In this document: piece after piece, positions 17,585 to 26,190 of the stretch
Position numbering within the stretch: the stretch's first letter is position 1
Layout: every line of letters begins with the position of its first letter
Source of the DNA: Prauserella marina
Lineage (GTDB): Bacteria > Actinomycetota > Actinomycetes > Mycobacteriales > Pseudonocardiaceae
Direction of reading: 5' to 3'
NCBI RefSeq assembly: GCF_002240355.1
Contig: NZ_CP016353.1
Span: 930,001-994,000, forward strand
DNA: 64,000 nucleotides
The notes under the pieces: model-generated
What the model saw: only the letters and a program-made list of their open reading frames with translations
Told to the model about the DNA's origin: nothing
Databases searched by the model: none
Translations under genes and position numbers: made by a program

Positions 17585-18439
17585 GTGGCGCAACTGGGTT
17601 TCGACTTCGGGGTCGAGCCGAAGCGGCTGACCAAGGTGACGCCGGCGAGGCTCGCCACCTTCGACGACTGTCCGCGTCGGTACCGCATGACGTATCTCGA
17701 CCGGCCCCCGCCGCAGCGGACGGGTCCGTGGGCACACAGCACGCTCGGCGCCGTTGTCCACAACGCGCTGCGTGCGCTGTTCGATCTGCCGGCCGGCCGC
17801 CGCACTCCTGCGAGGGCAGCGGCGCTGGTCGGGGAGCAATGGAACGACTCGGGCTTCCTCGACGAGCGGCAGGCGGCCCGCTACCGCGAACGCGCCAAGC
17901 AGTGGGTGAGCGACTACGTCGAGCGCAGCGACGTCGCGGTCGAACCGGTCGGCCTCGAAAGGTGGGTTTCCGCGCCGGTCAGCACCGACGAGGGGCCTCC
18001 GTCGCTCATCGTCGAGGGAAGGGCCGACCGCATCGACGAGCGTGGCGGCGAACTCGTGATCATCGACTACAAGACCGGCAAGCGCGAGCCCGACGAATAC
18101 GAGGCACGCGGCTCGCAGGCGCTCGCCATGTACGCCGTCGCGGCCGCCCGCACCCTGCGCCGCCCGTGCCACCGCGTCGAACTGCATCACTTGCCAACGG
18201 GCGCCGTCGCCTCGGCCGAGCACACCGAGGACAGTCTGCGCAGGCAACTCACCCGAGCCGGTGAGACCGCAGCCGAACTTCAGGTCGCGACGGATACCCT
18301 GACAGCACACGGAAACGCGGACGAGTTGTTTCCCGCGCGAACCGGAAGGCGCTGCTCGTGGTGCGACCTGAGGCCAAGTTGCGCCGAAGGCCAGCAGGCG
18401 GCCCCGGCGGCGCGATCATGGGATCTGCTGGCTCCTTGA
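17585..18439 (+). CDS. RecB/Cas4-like PD-(D/E)XK nuclease with Fe-S cysteines
   Basis: About 284 aa. The nuclease core reads VEGRADRID, then VIIDYKTGKREPDEY. This gives D...D-x-K metal ligands, and QALAMYAVA matches motif QxxxY. A first cysteine (DDCPRRYRMTYL) and a C-terminal trio (CSWCDLRPSC) match the four-cysteine 4Fe-4S arrangement of Cas4, AddB and AdnA nucleases. There is no helicase domain and no CRISPR array nearby. Role: probably single-strand DNA processing in repair. GTG 17585 is eight bases from GAGG; GTG 17567 and ATG 17579 are alternatives. Confidence 0.82.
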   Translation: MAQLGFDFGVEPKRLTKVTPARLATFDDCPRRYRMTYLDRPPPQRTGPWAHSTLGAVVHNALRALFDLPAGRRTPARAAALVGEQWNDSGFLDERQAARYRERAKQWVSDYVERSDVAVEPVGLERWVSAPVSTDEGPPSLIVEGRADRIDERGGELVIIDYKTGKREPDEYEARGSQALAMYAVAAARTLRRPCHRVELHHLPTGAVASAEHTEDSLRRQLTRAGETAAELQVATDTLTAHGNADELFPARTGRRCSWCDLRPSCAEGQQAAPAARSWDLLAP

Positions 18440-18464
18440 GCACGCACACGACAGACGGAGTGAC

Positions 18465-18815
18465 ATGCCCGGGTCTGACACGACGGAACTCGACACGGCC
18501 GGGCTGAACGCGGGGCGGCCGCCTCGCGGGGAGGGCAACCCGAGGGCCGGAAGGCTGTGGCGCGGCGTCACCGGCTCACTGGCAGCCGGGCTCGTCATCC
18601 TCGCGCTCGCGGTGTTCGGTGCCGTCGTACTCGGCTGGGTCACCGGCGCGGTCGGCCCCGGCCTGTGGCCGCTGCTGGGACATGTCGCCGGCGCCGTCGC
18701 CGGTGTCGCGGCGCAACGCTTCGCCGACCGGCACAGCGGCGCGAAAGCGGCGGCGGCCGGTGTCGCCGTCGCCGGTGTCGCCGCCTCGGTGTTGTGGTTC
18801 TTCTGGTGGGCCTGA
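18465..18815 (+). CDS. Small hypothetical integral membrane protein
   Basis: 116 aa. A polar 35-residue N-terminal tail precedes three likely helices: LAAGLVILALAVFGAVVLGW, LWPLLGHVAGAVAGVAAQ and AAAGVAVAGVAASVLWFFWW. GGAG precedes ATG 18465. It starts 25 bases after the nuclease gene and converges on the PQQ-like gene. No family recognised. Confidence 0.65.
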   Translation: MPGSDTTELDTAGLNAGRPPRGEGNPRAGRLWRGVTGSLAAGLVILALAVFGAVVLGWVTGAVGPGLWPLLGHVAGAVAGVAAQRFADRHSGAKAAAAGVAVAGVAASVLWFFWWA

Positions 18816-18910
18816 TCGCGACCCGCGATGCCGCTCGGTGAGCAGGACTTCCGGTAGCGCCACGGAATTCTCCGTGTTCGGCGCGCGAGCCGCCTGCTCG
18901 GCGGCAGTCT

Positions 18911-18929
18911 GCCAGGGCCGGGGCCTGGC
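18911..18929. terminator. Hairpin between convergent genes
   Basis: GCCAGG (18911-18916) pairs with CCTGGC (18924-18929) across seven bases. It lies 22 bases beyond the end of the minus-strand PQQ-like gene and may end transcripts from either side. Confidence 0.4.
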
Positions 18930-18950
18930 AACCTCAGCCCGGCGCCTCGC

Positions 18951-20477
18951 TCATCGCAAGGCCACCACGGTGTCGCCACGTTGTTCCAGCAGCACCGGAC
19001 CCGCCGAGGCCAGCTCCACCGGCCCGGTGTAACCCTGCCGGTCGACCCCGATGGTGCGGATCGTGGCTCCGGTCCGCTCGTCGAGTACCGCGAGGCCGCC
19101 CGCGATGGGAACCACGTATTGCCCAGCGAACAGGGTTCCCGGGCCGAGACTGTCCTCAAGTGTCCATTGTGGTGCGAGATCGTTCCTTGCCAGCGCGACC
19201 GTGCGAGAACCGGTGAACCAGTAGAGGTTGCGGACCCCTTCCGAGGTCGGAGCGACACCCTGGGGCGGCTGCCGCGCGAGGTCGGGCGCCGGCAGGTCGA
19301 GGGGGTAGGTGGCACTGACGTTGCCGTCACCGTCGAAGACGGCGAGCTGGTTGGCGTCGGGCATCGCGACGGCCGAGTGATCGGCCGACATCGCGACGAG
19401 CACACCCTGCGCCCCGGGCAGCAGGGTGCTGAACAGTTCCTCCGGCTCGTCGGCTTCCTCACTCGCTGCCTTGAGGACGGTGAGCCGGTCCCCCGCGGCG
19501 GGCTGTTCGGCTGCCGGTGACGTCGAGGCCGTCTCGCCGTCGTTCTCGCAGCGCTCGATGACACCGACCTTGCCCGCCGCCGCGGCGACCGAGCTGTAGA
19601 CGCACCCGGTCCGTGGTTGCTTTTCCGGGTTCTGCGGCGCGTAGACCTGGCCGTACTCCATGCTCTTCACCAGGTCGCTGCGCCAGGTGTTGAGCAGGTG
19701 CTTTCCGGTCGTCGTGACGTGGTCGCCATCGCCGACCAGCCGGGTGCCGAGCTCGGCGTCCCCGTTGCGCTGGGCCGTTCGCTTGCCGCTGTCGGCGTCG
19801 AGTTGGGTGACCTCGCTACAGCCGGCGTCCTTGCGGTACACGGCGAGCACCCTGTCCCACGACCCGGACACCGTGCACAGCTGAAGGTCCCTTGCGTAGC
19901 GCCAGCGGATTTCCCCCGTCAGCGGATCGCGGCCGGCCACCTCGCCTCCGCTCGCGGTGATCACGGAGTTCTGTTCGGCGACGGGAAGGGGCGTGTCCTG
20001 GCTGTCCGCTCGCCAGATCTCAGCGAGCTGCGCGGGCACCTCGCCGGGAGCGGGAGGCAGCGCGGGCGCGGGCCCCGCGACTTCCTGGCTGGTGGCGCGA
20101 TTGTCACTGAACGCCCAGATCAGCAGGCCCGTGGTGAGACTCACCACCGCGATCAACGCGACGGCGATCCGGTCGCCACGGCGGTTCCACGGTGACCGGC
20201 GCCCGTTGCCTCCGGCACGCTCGCCACCCACTCCACGCCGGGCGGGGCGGTGCCGGTGGGCGCTCAGCCGCCCGGCACCGCCCTCCGCGTGGCCGGGACC
20301 GTCCGGGTCGTCCGGGCTGTCACTGCCGTGCTCGGTGTCCGTGATGTTCGCGTCGGCCGCGTGGTCACCGGGCACGCCCTGACCCACTGGCGCGAGCACG
20401 TCCTCCGTACCGGGAGCGAGCACGGGCGGGACGTCGCCGGTGTCCTGCTTGCGATGCCGGCCGGAGGAGGTGTTCAC
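18951..20477 (-). CDS. Membrane-anchored PQQ-like beta-propeller protein (Rv3212-like)
   Basis: 508 aa. A long, charged, disordered cytoplasmic tail (residues 1-105) leads to one transmembrane helix (VALIAVVSLTTGLLIWAF). An extracellular region follows with repeated propeller-blade-like strands such as GEVAGRDPLTGEIRWRY and GGLAVLDERTGATIRTIG. It begins four bases after the helicase stop, which sets GTG 20477 as the start. The pairing with a DEAD-box helicase gene matches Rv3211-Rv3212 in M. tuberculosis. The function is unknown. Confidence 0.75.
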   Translation of the reverse strand: MNTSSGRHRKQDTGDVPPVLAPGTEDVLAPVGQGVPGDHAADANITDTEHGSDSPDDPDGPGHAEGGAGRLSAHRHRPARRGVGGERAGGNGRRSPWNRRGDRIAVALIAVVSLTTGLLIWAFSDNRATSQEVAGPAPALPPAPGEVPAQLAEIWRADSQDTPLPVAEQNSVITASGGEVAGRDPLTGEIRWRYARDLQLCTVSGSWDRVLAVYRKDAGCSEVTQLDADSGKRTAQRNGDAELGTRLVGDGDHVTTTGKHLLNTWRSDLVKSMEYGQVYAPQNPEKQPRTGCVYSSVAAAAGKVGVIERCENDGETASTSPAAEQPAAGDRLTVLKAASEEADEPEELFSTLLPGAQGVLVAMSADHSAVAMPDANQLAVFDGDGNVSATYPLDLPAPDLARQPPQGVAPTSEGVRNLYWFTGSRTVALARNDLAPQWTLEDSLGPGTLFAGQYVVPIAGGLAVLDERTGATIRTIGVDRQGYTGPVELASAGPVLLEQRGDTVVALR

Positions 20478-20481
20478 GTGC

Positions 20482-22194
20482 TCAGTCTGCCCTCGCCTGC
20501 GTGTCGGTCGTGTTGGGCACCCCCTGCCCCGAGCGGCGGCGACGGCGGCGCCGCGCGGGCCGTTCGGCACCTTCACCGCTGACGGTTTCCTGCTTGTCAC
20601 CGGTCGTGGCCTGCGCCTCGCCTGCGGGCTTGTTCCCGCTCCTCGTGCGCCGCCGCCGTGGGCGTGCGTTCGCCTCGGAGGCCGGTTCCGCCTCGCCCGG
20701 TTCGGACCCGGCGTCGACTCCGCCGCGGGTGCGCTTGCGGGGCTTGCTCGACCGCTTGGCAGTTCCGCGCGAGGACGGGGTACCGCCGTTACGGCGGCGC
20801 TTGCCGCCGAGGTCTTCTTCCTCTTCGGCCGCGAGACCGGCCCGCGTCCGCTTCGACATCGGCAACCGCCCCGTCGCGTCCTCGGGAATGTCGAGGTCTT
20901 CGAAGAGGTGCTTCGACGTGGAGTACGTCTCGACCGGGTCGGTCGCGTCGAGCCCCAGTTCGTCGGAGATCAGCTTCCAGCGGGGGATCTCGTCCCAGTC
21001 GACGAACGTGATCGCGACACCCGTCTTGCCTGCCCTGCCGGTGCGGCCGATGCGGTGGACGTAGGTCTTCTCGTCCTCGGGAGTCTGGTAGTTCACCACG
21101 TGCGTGACGTTCTCGACGTCGATACCGCGAGCGGCGACGTCGGTGGCGACGAGCACGTCGACCTTGCCGGACCGGAAGGCTCGCAACGCCTGCTCACGGG
21201 CACCCTGGCCGAGGTCGCCGTGCACAGCGGCGGCAGCGAACCCGCGCTCGGTGAGGTCGTCGGCCACCTTCTGCGCCGTGCGCTTGGTGCGGGCGAAGAC
21301 CATGGTCAGCCCGCGATCGGCGGCCTGGAGCACCTTGGCGACGAGTTCGGGCTTGTCCAGCGAGTGGGCCCGGTAGACGAACTGCGCCGTTCGCTCGTGC
21401 ACGGCCCCAGCGTCGTTCTCCTCGGCCCTGATGTGGGTCGGCTGGGTCAGGAACGTCCTGGCCAGCGTGATGATCGGCCCCGGCATGGTGGCCGAGAACA
21501 GCATCGTCTGCCGCTTCTCGGGAACCATTCTGAGGATGCGCTCGATGTCGGGAAGGAAGCCGAGGTCGAGCATTTCGTCGGCTTCGTCGAGTACGAGCGT
21601 CTTGACCTTGCCGAGCACGAGGTGCCGCTGTTCGGCGAGGTCGAGCAGCCTGCCGGGGGTGCCGATGACCACGTCTACGCCCTTGCGCAACGTGGCGATC
21701 TGCGGTTCGTAGGGGCGCCCGCCGTAGATGGCGGCGAGCCGGACGCCGAGGTGCTTGCCAGCGTCGGTGAGGTCGTGTGCGACCTGGAGACACAGTTCCC
21801 GCGTCGGTACCACGACGAGCGCCTGGGGAGTTCCGTCGCCTGGCAGTTCGACCCGCTGTAGCAGCGGAACGCCGAATCCCAGCGTCTTGCCCATGCCGGT
21901 GCGGGCCTGGCCGATGACGTCGTCACCGGCGATCGCGAGCGGCAGCGTCAGTGCCTGAATGGCGAAGGTGCGCTTGATTCCGGCGTCGTCCAGCGCGCGA
22001 ACAATGTCCGGGTGGACGCCGAATTCGGCGAAAGTGGGGTTTTCCCGCTGGGCCTCGGCGTCGGAGCCTGCCGTCAGCGGATGTGAGGTGTCGACTCCCG
22101 GTTGCCCGGACTCGCTGTGTTCCAGTGCGACCGGATCGGTGCCGGCGCTTACCGTGTTTTCGATGGTCTCGGTGGTGCTGTCGTTCTGGTCGAT
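20482..22194 (-). CDS. rhlE: DEAD-box RNA helicase (RhlE-like) with a non-canonical start codon
   Basis: About 570 aa. All DEAD-box motifs are in order: Q motif region TFAEFG...FAIQALTLP, Walker A ARTGMGKT, PTRELC, TPGRLLDL, LDEADEML, SAT, and HRIGRTGRAG. A basic Arg/Lys-rich tail follows, typical of RNA-binding extensions. Reading the frame upstream, the first in-frame stop is at 22210-22212, and between it and ATG 21894 (inside Walker A) there is no ATG, GTG or TTG. The conserved N-terminus is nevertheless open. I place the start at ATC 22194 (I-D-Q-N-D), nine bases after AGAGAGG. A one-base sequencing error is the alternative. Confidence 0.85.
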   Translation of the reverse strand: MDQNDSTTETIENTVSAGTDPVALEHSESGQPGVDTSHPLTAGSDAEAQRENPTFAEFGVHPDIVRALDDAGIKRTFAIQALTLPLAIAGDDVIGQARTGMGKTLGFGVPLLQRVELPGDGTPQALVVVPTRELCLQVAHDLTDAGKHLGVRLAAIYGGRPYEPQIATLRKGVDVVIGTPGRLLDLAEQRHLVLGKVKTLVLDEADEMLDLGFLPDIERILRMVPEKRQTMLFSATMPGPIITLARTFLTQPTHIRAEENDAGAVHERTAQFVYRAHSLDKPELVAKVLQAADRGLTMVFARTKRTAQKVADDLTERGFAAAAVHGDLGQGAREQALRAFRSGKVDVLVATDVAARGIDVENVTHVVNYQTPEDEKTYVHRIGRTGRAGKTGVAITFVDWDEIPRWKLISDELGLDATDPVETYSTSKHLFEDLDIPEDATGRLPMSKRTRAGLAAEEEEDLGGKRRRNGGTPSSRGTAKRSSKPRKRTRGGVDAGSEPGEAEPASEANARPRRRRTRSGNKPAGEAQATTGDKQETVSGEGAERPARRRRRRRSGQGVPNTTDTQARAD

Positions 22195-22569
22195 GTCTGA
22201 TCGCCTCTCTCATACCAGCGCGCACGGCCAGGTATTCCGCGACACTCGACCACGCGGAACGGGGTTCGCTTGGGGCTGATCACGCTGCTCACGGTGATCA
22301 CGCGGAACCTCTCACGCGTGGGAATGCCGCCGAGGCGTGCACGCACACTGTGTGTTGACCGTAGTGCGTTCTCGCCGGAATGCGGCGACGCACAATGCGG
22401 TGGCAACTTCACTATCAGTCCGAAGTGTACCTTGTCTACCTGCTTGGTTGGTGACCGTGCTCGCACTGGGTCACGTGTCGTTTGTCTCGCCACCTCGGCG
22501 AGGGCAAGCTCGACCGGTTGGGTGGTCGGCGCCGTTCTGCGAGCGGGCGTACTCAACTACGGTGAACCC
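22195..22569. promoter_or_regulatory. 375-base divergent region between helicase and ferritin-like gene
   Basis: No gene seen. In the helicase leader, TTCCGCG (22235-22241) pairs with CGCGGAA (22253-22259), about 41 bases before the presumed start. A second inverted repeat, TGATCAC (22277-22283) with GTGATCA (22294-22300), lies further upstream. The segment around 22400-22470 is relatively A/T-rich and probably holds the promoter of the ferritin-like gene. DEAD-box helicase leaders are often structured and autoregulated, which would fit. Confidence 0.5.
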
Positions 22570-23226
22570 GTGAGTGAGCCGAAGGCACAGATCAGACCTG
22601 GCGTAGCTGACCTGCTGGGGGTGCTCGCCTACGGCGAGCTCTCGGCGTTCGACCGGCTCGCTGAGGACGCGCGCACGGCGCCGACGCTGCCGGGAAGGGC
22701 GGCGCTCGCGTCGATGGCGGCGGCGGAAATCGGGCATTACGCGCTCCTGGAGCGGCATCTCGCCGGGTACGGGATCTCCGTCGAGGAGGCGATGGCGCCG
22801 TTCCAGTCGCACATCGACGCCTTCCAGACCTCGACCGCCCCGAAGTCCTGGCTGGAATCGCTGGTCAAGGCATACGTTGTGGATAGTCTCGCCGCTGATC
22901 TCTATCGCGAACTCGCGCAACTGCTCGACGAGGAGACCAGGCAGCTCGTACTCGTCGTGCTCGACGACACCGGCCACTCCGCGTTCGCCGAGCGCGAAGT
23001 CGCCGCGGCCATCGCGGCAGACTCGACCCAGCGCGACCGGCTGGCGCTGTGGGGCCGGAGGCTGCTGGGGGAGGCGTTGACGCAGGCCCAGTACATCGTG
23101 GCCGAGCGGGACGGGCTCGCGGAGCTGATCGTGGCGGGCACCGGCGACCTTTCCGGCATCGCCGCGTTGTTCAGAAGGCTTCAGCAGGGCCACACCAAGC
23201 GGATGCAGGTGCTCGGTCTCGGTTAG
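22570..23226 (+). CDS. Ferritin-like fold protein (tRNA-hydroxylase-like)
   Basis: 218 aa, helical. Candidate di-iron ligands lie in [28 protein letters not shown], and [12 protein letters not shown]. This resembles the ferritin-like/MiaE-type hydroxylase fold. Not all ligands can be confirmed by eye. It corresponds in position to Rv3210c beside rhlE. GTG 22570 gives MSEPKAQ. It is followed 42 bases later by DUF3107 on the same strand. Confidence 0.72.
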   Translation: MSEPKAQIRPGVADLLGVLAYGELSAFDRLAEDARTAPTLPGRAALASMAAAEIGHYALLERHLAGYGISVEEAMAPFQSHIDAFQTSTAPKSWLESLVKAYVVDSLAADLYRELAQLLDEETRQLVLVVLDDTGHSAFAEREVAAAIAADSTQRDRLALWGRRLLGEALTQAQYIVAERDGLAELIVAGTGDLSGIAALFRRLQQGHTKRMQVLGLG

Positions 23227-23268
23227 CCTTGACTCGAACAGACCCGGATAACCAGGCGGAGGTTGCAC

Positions 23269-23499
23269 GTGGAGGTCAAGATCGGCATCAAGGACACCCC
23301 GCGGGAGCTCGTGGTGTCCAGTGGCCAGTCGCCTGAGGAGGTCGAGAAGCTGGTCGCGGAGGCGCTCGGTGCCGAGGACGGCCTCTTCCGGCTCACCGAC
23401 GAGAAGGGCCGCACGTTCCTGGTGCCTTCCGGTCGCATCGCCTATGTCGAGATCGCGCCGTCGGACACCCGCAAGGTCGGTTTCTCCGTCGGTTCCTGA
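23269..23499 (+). CDS. DUF3107 small conserved actinobacterial protein
   Basis: 76 aa. MEVKIGIKDTPREL, SPEEVEKLVAEAL and GRTFLVPSGRIAYVEI are the DUF3107 signature. GTG 23269 is preceded by AGGCGGAGG with a six-base spacer. The family is near-universal in actinobacteria (Rv3208A, TB9.4) and its function is unsettled. It converges on a lipoprotein gene with a strong hairpin between. Confidence 0.9.
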   Translation: MEVKIGIKDTPRELVVSSGQSPEEVEKLVAEALGAEDGLFRLTDEKGRTFLVPSGRIAYVEIAPSDTRKVGFSVGS

Positions 23500-23510
23500 C
23501 GACGAGTGAA

Positions 23511-23546
23511 GGGGCTCCGAGCCCGCCCCTGGCGGATCGGAGCCCC
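23511..23546. terminator. Bidirectional terminator hairpin
   Basis: GGGGCTCCGA (23511-23520) and TCGGAGCCCC (23537-23546) are perfect 10-bp arms around a 16-base loop. They sit between the stop codons of the convergent DUF3107 and lipoprotein genes. Confidence 0.8.
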
Positions 23547-23577
23547 GTTCTCGCGCTGACCCTCTTTCCCGGACCGT

Positions 23578-24078
23578 CTACTCCCAGAGCACGGCCTCGA
23601 TTTCCCTGCCGTCGTCGGTCGAGCAGCGGCTCCACGGATCGGTCGCCGTACCGCTGGCGCAGGTCCATTCGCCCACGGTCACCGGGCCGTTGCCGCCCGC
23701 GCCGGGTCCCTCGCCGTTCTTGAGTTTCGTGAAGTAGTCCTGCATCGACTGCGTGGCGCTCGCGCAGTCGACGGTGCCCGCCCTGACGTAGACGTCGGCG
23801 GGAACCTCGGCCGCGGTGATCACCACGTTCGGGCACCGCGTCCCCGGCGGGTCGCCTTCCGGCGCGGAGCCGGTCGGCTCGGCAGGTGAGTCCGTCGGCT
23901 CAGGCGATTCGGTGGGCTCGGTCGTCGTGGCAGGGGAAGCCGGGGAGGCCGAAGTCTCCGCGCTGTGGGAGGGCGTCACAGCGCTCGGCGTTCCCGCTTG
24001 CTGGCTTGTCGCGCCGCAGCCCGCGATGGTCAGCAGTCCGGCGAGCAATGCGATGCGCGGAATGTGTCGGATTCCCAT
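23578..24078 (-). CDS. Putative lipoprotein with Ser/Thr/Pro-rich linker
   Basis: 166 aa. The signal peptide ends in the lipobox LLTIAGC (lipid Cys near residue 21). A low-complexity linker rich in S, T, P and E (residues 25-80) precedes a small folded domain with four cysteines (TRCPNVVI, VDCASAT, WTCASGT, SRCSTDD), probably two disulfides. It should sit outside the membrane. No family is recognised with certainty; it is DUF3558-like in general style only. Confidence 0.72.
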   Translation of the reverse strand: MGIRHIPRIALLAGLLTIAGCGATSQQAGTPSAVTPSHSAETSASPASPATTTEPTESPEPTDSPAEPTGSAPEGDPPGTRCPNVVITAAEVPADVYVRAGTVDCASATQSMQDYFTKLKNGEGPGAGGNGPVTVGEWTCASGTATDPWSRCSTDDGREIEAVLWE

Positions 24079-24119
24079 GTCCGCTCTGGCGCAGCGGCCG
24101 TTAACTCGGTTCCCAGTTG

Positions 24120-24464
24120 TTAATGGGAAATTTGCGCTGGATGGTCGGTGTCCTCCAGTTGGTCCAGCGCGGTCGGCACCGTGAACGGCGGGGTGCTCGT
24201 GCCCATGATCCGGTACCGGTCCCACGGGTCGGGGTCGGACAGTTCGCCGCTCGCGGTGCCCTGCTCGGTCCTGATCTCGACCTTCTTCTTTCTGCCACCG
24301 GCCAGCTCGGAAACCCGGTCGCTGGCGGAAACCCTTCCGTACCAGTGGTAGTAGCCGTCGATGGGCTGGAAGTGGCCGCGCAGCCGCACCGTGACGGGCA
24401 ACTCGACATCGTCGAGCAGCAGCGTCGCCTCGCCGGTGTAGTCGTCTTCCTCGTGCTCGCTCAT
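24120..24464 (-). CDS. DUF4873 domain protein
   Basis: 114 aa. YTGEATLLLDDVELPVTVRL followed by RGHFQPIDGYYHWYGRV is the DUF4873 signature. In many actinomycetes this domain is joined to or adjacent to flavin monooxygenases. Here its ATG overlaps the TGA of the TetR gene (ATGA), so it is translationally coupled to the regulator and probably belongs to the AurF-type oxygenase regulon. Its biochemical role is unknown. Confidence 0.82.
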   Translation of the reverse strand: MSEHEEDDYTGEATLLLDDVELPVTVRLRGHFQPIDGYYHWYGRVSASDRVSELAGGRKKKVEIRTEQGTASGELSDPDPWDRYRIMGTSTPPFTVPTALDQLEDTDHPAQISH

Positions 24465-25228
24465 GGGTTCTCTCCCGTCTTGGGGTCGCTCGCTCCCGCG
24501 ACGGGGGCGAGCTTGACGACCTTGTTCGCGTCGAGTGGCTTGTTGGGGTCGATGGTCACGCCGTGCTGGCGGGCGAGGCCGTCGATGGCGGCCCAGATGA
24601 TCCGCGTGAGGTACTCGACCACGCTGTCGCGGCTCATGGTGCGCTTGTCCAGCCACCACTCGCCGGTGTTCTGGACCATGCCGACGATGCCGTAGGACCA
24701 CGGTTCCGCCGCCCCCGAATCCATGTTGAACATGCGCATGTAGTCGCCGAGCAGAGCGGTCAGCGCCGTGGCGATGACCTCCTTGTCCTCGGCGACGACG
24801 TCGGAACCAGCCGGTTTGTCGGCGAAGGCGTTGCGGGCGAGCAGGCGATAGAGGTTCGGGTGCTCCTCGATGACCGTGAAGAACGCATTGAGCGCCATCC
24901 TGATGCGCGGTACCGGCGCCAGTTCGGCGTTGATCGCGGGCAGCAGCCGTTCGAAGAGCAGTTCGGTGCCCCGCTGGCCGAGCGCGACGTAGAGGTCGGC
25001 CTTGTCCTCGAAGTGCCGGTACAGCACCGGCTTCGTGACACCGGCGGCCGCGGCGACGTCCTCCATGCCGAGTTCGGGGCCGTGTTCGTCGAGTGCTTTC
25101 AGTGCCGCTTCGACGAATTCGGCGCGCCTGGCGATGCGGTGCTTGCGCCAGCGATCCCTTCTCGCGTCGCTTTTCGGGCCTTCGGCGGCTTTGCCGGTGT
25201 GCTTGACACGATCAGCCATGGCCATCAT
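24461..25228 (-). CDS. TetR-family transcriptional regulator
   Basis: 255 aa. The N-terminal HTH reads FVEAALKALDEHGPELGMED followed by VAAAAGVTKPVLYRHFEDK, the classic TetR recognition helix. The C-terminal ligand domain is rich in aromatic residues (EPWSYGIVGMVQNTGEWWLD). It is divergent from the AurF-like gene with a GTAAC-type palindrome between, so it most likely represses both directions. The ligand is unknown; genes of this type often sense lipids. ATG 25228 or 25219 may be used. Confidence 0.9.
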   Translation of the reverse strand: MMAMADRVKHTGKAAEGPKSDARRDRWRKHRIARRAEFVEAALKALDEHGPELGMEDVAAAAGVTKPVLYRHFEDKADLYVALGQRGTELLFERLLPAINAELAPVPRIRMALNAFFTVIEEHPNLYRLLARNAFADKPAGSDVVAEDKEVIATALTALLGDYMRMFNMDSGAAEPWSYGIVGMVQNTGEWWLDKRTMSRDSVVEYLTRIIWAAIDGLARQHGVTIDPNKPLDANKVVKLAPVAGASDPKTGENP

Positions 25229-25234
25229 GCTACC

Positions 25235-25259
25235 AGAAGTAACTGTTACTAGAAGTTAC
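25235..25259. promoter_or_regulatory. TetR operator between tetR and aurF-like gene
   Basis: AGTAACTGTTACT (25238-25250) is a perfect palindrome. A third half-site, GTTAC, lies at 25255-25259, and AGAAGTAAC/AGAAGTTAC form a direct repeat (25235, 25251). The gap between the two start codons is only 35 bases, so binding would block both promoters. Confidence 0.8.
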
Positions 25260-25263
25260 ACAT

Positions 25264-26190
25264 ATGGGGAAGGTGGTGTCGGCGATGACGCGGACCCTCA
25301 AGGAAGAAGGCCGGGAGAAGACCGCCGAACGGTTGCTGAAGTCGTCGGCCAACAAGTTCTACGACCCCGAGGTCGACATCGACTGGGACGCGCCTCTCGT
25401 CGAGGGAAAGCGATTCATTCCTGAACACCGCTCCAGCCTCTACGGCACCGACCTGTGGGAGCGACTGTCCCCAGAGCAGCGCATCGAGCTGGGCAAACAC
25501 GAGATCGCCAGTGTCGCCACCAACGGACTCTGGTTCGAGGTGCTGCTCATGCAGATGCTGCTCAAGGAGGTCTACGGCGCTGACCCGACGAGCAGGCACG
25601 CGCAGTACGCGCTCACCGAGATCGCCGACGAGTGCAGGCACTCCACGATGTTCGCGAGGATGACCGAGCGCATCGGCTGCCCGCCCTACGGGCCGGTGAA
25701 GTGGCGGCGCCGCTTCGGCAAGCTGCTGCCGGTCATCGGCTACGGCCCCGCGTTGTACGGCTCGATCCTCGTCGCGGAGGAAGTGCTCGACCGGTTGCAG
25801 CGCGAGCAGATGAACGACCCCGAGATCCAGCCGCTCGTGCGGATGGTCAACCGCATCCACGTACTCGAAGAGGCACGGCACGTCACGTTCGCCCGCGAAG
25901 AGGTCACCAGGGGGATGGCGAAACTGTCCAAAGCGGAGCGTGCCTACCAGCGGCTGCTGATCGCCGTCGTGTCGCACGAGGTCACCCGCAGCCTCGTCAA
26001 TCCAGCCGTGTACAAGGCCGTCGGCATCCGTCCACGCGACGGATACCAGGCCGCCATGAACAACCCGCACTGGCAGGAGACCGTGCACTACGCGGGTGGG
26101 CGCATCATGCCGTTCCTCGACGAGGCCGGTCTCGTCGGCGGGCCGGGGATGCGGTGGTGGCGCAGGGCATTCCTGGTGAACGACCGGTGA
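25264..26190 (+). CDS. AurF-type diiron oxygenase
   Basis: 308 aa. Helices carry the carboxylate/histidine pattern of PF11583: ELGKHEIASVATNGLWFE, EIADECRHSTMFAR, and HVLEEARHVTFAREEV, giving E, E-x2-H and E-x2-H ligands for two irons. AurF itself oxidises an arylamine to a nitro group; actinobacterial relatives oxidise unknown substrates. ATG 25264 has no ribosome-binding site; ATG 25285 lies after GGGGAAGG and may be the true start. The stop overlaps the following hydrolase gene. Confidence 0.88.
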   Translation: MGKVVSAMTRTLKEEGREKTAERLLKSSANKFYDPEVDIDWDAPLVEGKRFIPEHRSSLYGTDLWERLSPEQRIELGKHEIASVATNGLWFEVLLMQMLLKEVYGADPTSRHAQYALTEIADECRHSTMFARMTERIGCPPYGPVKWRRRFGKLLPVIGYGPALYGSILVAEEVLDRLQREQMNDPEIQPLVRMVNRIHVLEEARHVTFAREEVTRGMAKLSKAERAYQRLLIAVVSHEVTRSLVNPAVYKAVGIRPRDGYQAAMNNPHWQETVHYAGGRIMPFLDEAGLVGGPGMRWWRRAFLVNDR

